A program made the translations under genes and the position numbers. This document shows positions 6,500 through 6,653 of a stretch of 6,653 nucleotides of DNA, one piece after another; positions within the stretch are counted from its first letter, which is position 1, and each line of letters starts with the position of its first letter. The notes below the pieces were generated by a model. The model worked only from the letters and a program-made list of their open reading frames with translations, did not search any database and had not been told where the DNA came from. This DNA is from a bacterium (GTDB taxonomy: Bacteria > Chloroflexota > Dormibacteria > Aeolococcales > Bog-877). The DNA is taken from positions 1 to 6,653 of the forward strand of contig JAKBTP010000208.1 in assembly GCA_021844355.1 (NCBI GenBank), read 5' to 3'.

Positions 6500-6653
6500 C
6501 CAGCCGGAGGGCGCTCGGCCGCTCCGGTCCTCGATCTCGAAGGCGTGGTCGAGCACGTGCCAGGCGCTGCGGCGGATGCCGTGGCGGACCGGCCATCTGG
6601 CGCCCGGGCCCCGCTCGGCCCCGCGACCATGCCCCACGCTCTGCTCGAGGCGC
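6383..6653 (-). CDS. Possible convergent DinB-like protein, C-terminal part
   Basis: On the minus strand an open frame enters from the right edge and reads RLEQSVGHGRGAERGPGARW and onward. The segment RHGIRRSAWHVLDHAFEIED, ending near base 6521, resembles the C-terminal helix of DinB or mycothiol-dependent isomerase-like proteins, where an arginine-rich turn is followed by a W/H-x-LDH-x-(W/F)E-I-E-D pattern. This is recognition by eye only. The frame then continues without a stop to 6383, overlapping the last 117 bases of the molybdopterin-binding gene on the other strand. That tail looks like antisense shadow sequence, so either the true end has a long convergent overlap or the gene is damaged. 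The 154 bases after 6499 hold nothing else recognisable. Confidence 0.4.
   Translation of the reverse strand, partial: RLEQSVGHGRGAERGPGARWPVRHGIRRSAWHVLDHAFEIEDRSGRAPSGWSVGFQDPGALALVIREAVLQLPRQQPPLPEGGEVSRRQ
6504..6527 (+). terminator. Possible hairpin terminator after the operon
   Basis: A perfect 6-base inverted repeat, CCGGAG at 6504-6509 and CTCCGG at 6522-6527, starts 4 bases after the last stop codon. It can be extended inward by GGC/GCC around a 5-base loop with one bulged G. No T-run follows, so it is not a textbook intrinsic terminator. It also falls within the possible minus-strand gene, which weakens the call. Confidence 0.3.

Noticed and set aside
1..6653. tRNA, rRNA, CRISPR, insertion sequence, riboswitch or phage features
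   Set aside because: None were seen. Almost every base is in a recognised gene, and the only gap longer than 15 bases is the last ~150 bases.

Overview
This window is very GC-rich (estimated by eye at about 70% or more) and almost entirely coding. It looks like the downstream part of one aerobic molybdenum-hydroxylase ('cox'-type, xanthine dehydrogenase superfamily) operon, all on the + strand. The base composition, the GTG and TTG starts, and an XdhC/CoxF of the 'GAVD' type recalled from actinobacterial homologues suggest a high-GC aerobe: Actinomycetota, or a high-GC Chloroflexota- or Dormibacterota-like lineage. The window alone does not settle the phylum.

Layout. Bases 1-873 hold the C-terminal third or so of a CoxL-like molybdopterin catalytic subunit, cut by the window edge. 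Bases 870-1676 encode the FAD subunit (CoxM-like). Bases 1692-2621 encode a MoxR-type AAA+ ATPase (CoxD), and 2608-3783 its von Willebrand A partner (CoxE). Bases 3776-4825 encode an XdhC/CoxF cofactor-maturation factor, 4822-5466 a MocA/MobA-like molybdopterin nucleotidyltransferase, and 5456-6499 a MoeA-like molybdopterin-binding protein. The last ~150 bases contain a GC-rich hairpin just after the operon's last stop, and on the minus strand what looks like the C-terminal part of a convergent DinB-like gene that runs off the edge.

How the genes work together. The two structural subunits visible here would carry Mo-cofactor chemistry (L) and FAD-linked electron exit (M). The 2Fe-2S small subunit (coxS) is not in the window and is expected upstream or elsewhere. 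The other five genes are maturation genes: CoxD/CoxE as an ATPase-VWA remodelling pair, XdhC/CoxF for cofactor handling or sulfuration, the MocA-like enzyme for adding a nucleotide (probably CMP) to molybdopterin, and the MoeA-like protein for a molybdopterin-binding step. Five of the six junctions overlap by 4-14 bases and the other has a 15-base gap, which points to one transcript with translational coupling.

Nothing here is clearly a new system. The points most worth following are the real substrate of the enzyme (the visible CoxL tail looks unlike true form I CO dehydrogenase), the separate and reversed MocA/MoeA-like pair, which I recall as a fused protein in some Alphaproteobacteria, and the convergent partial gene at the right edge.
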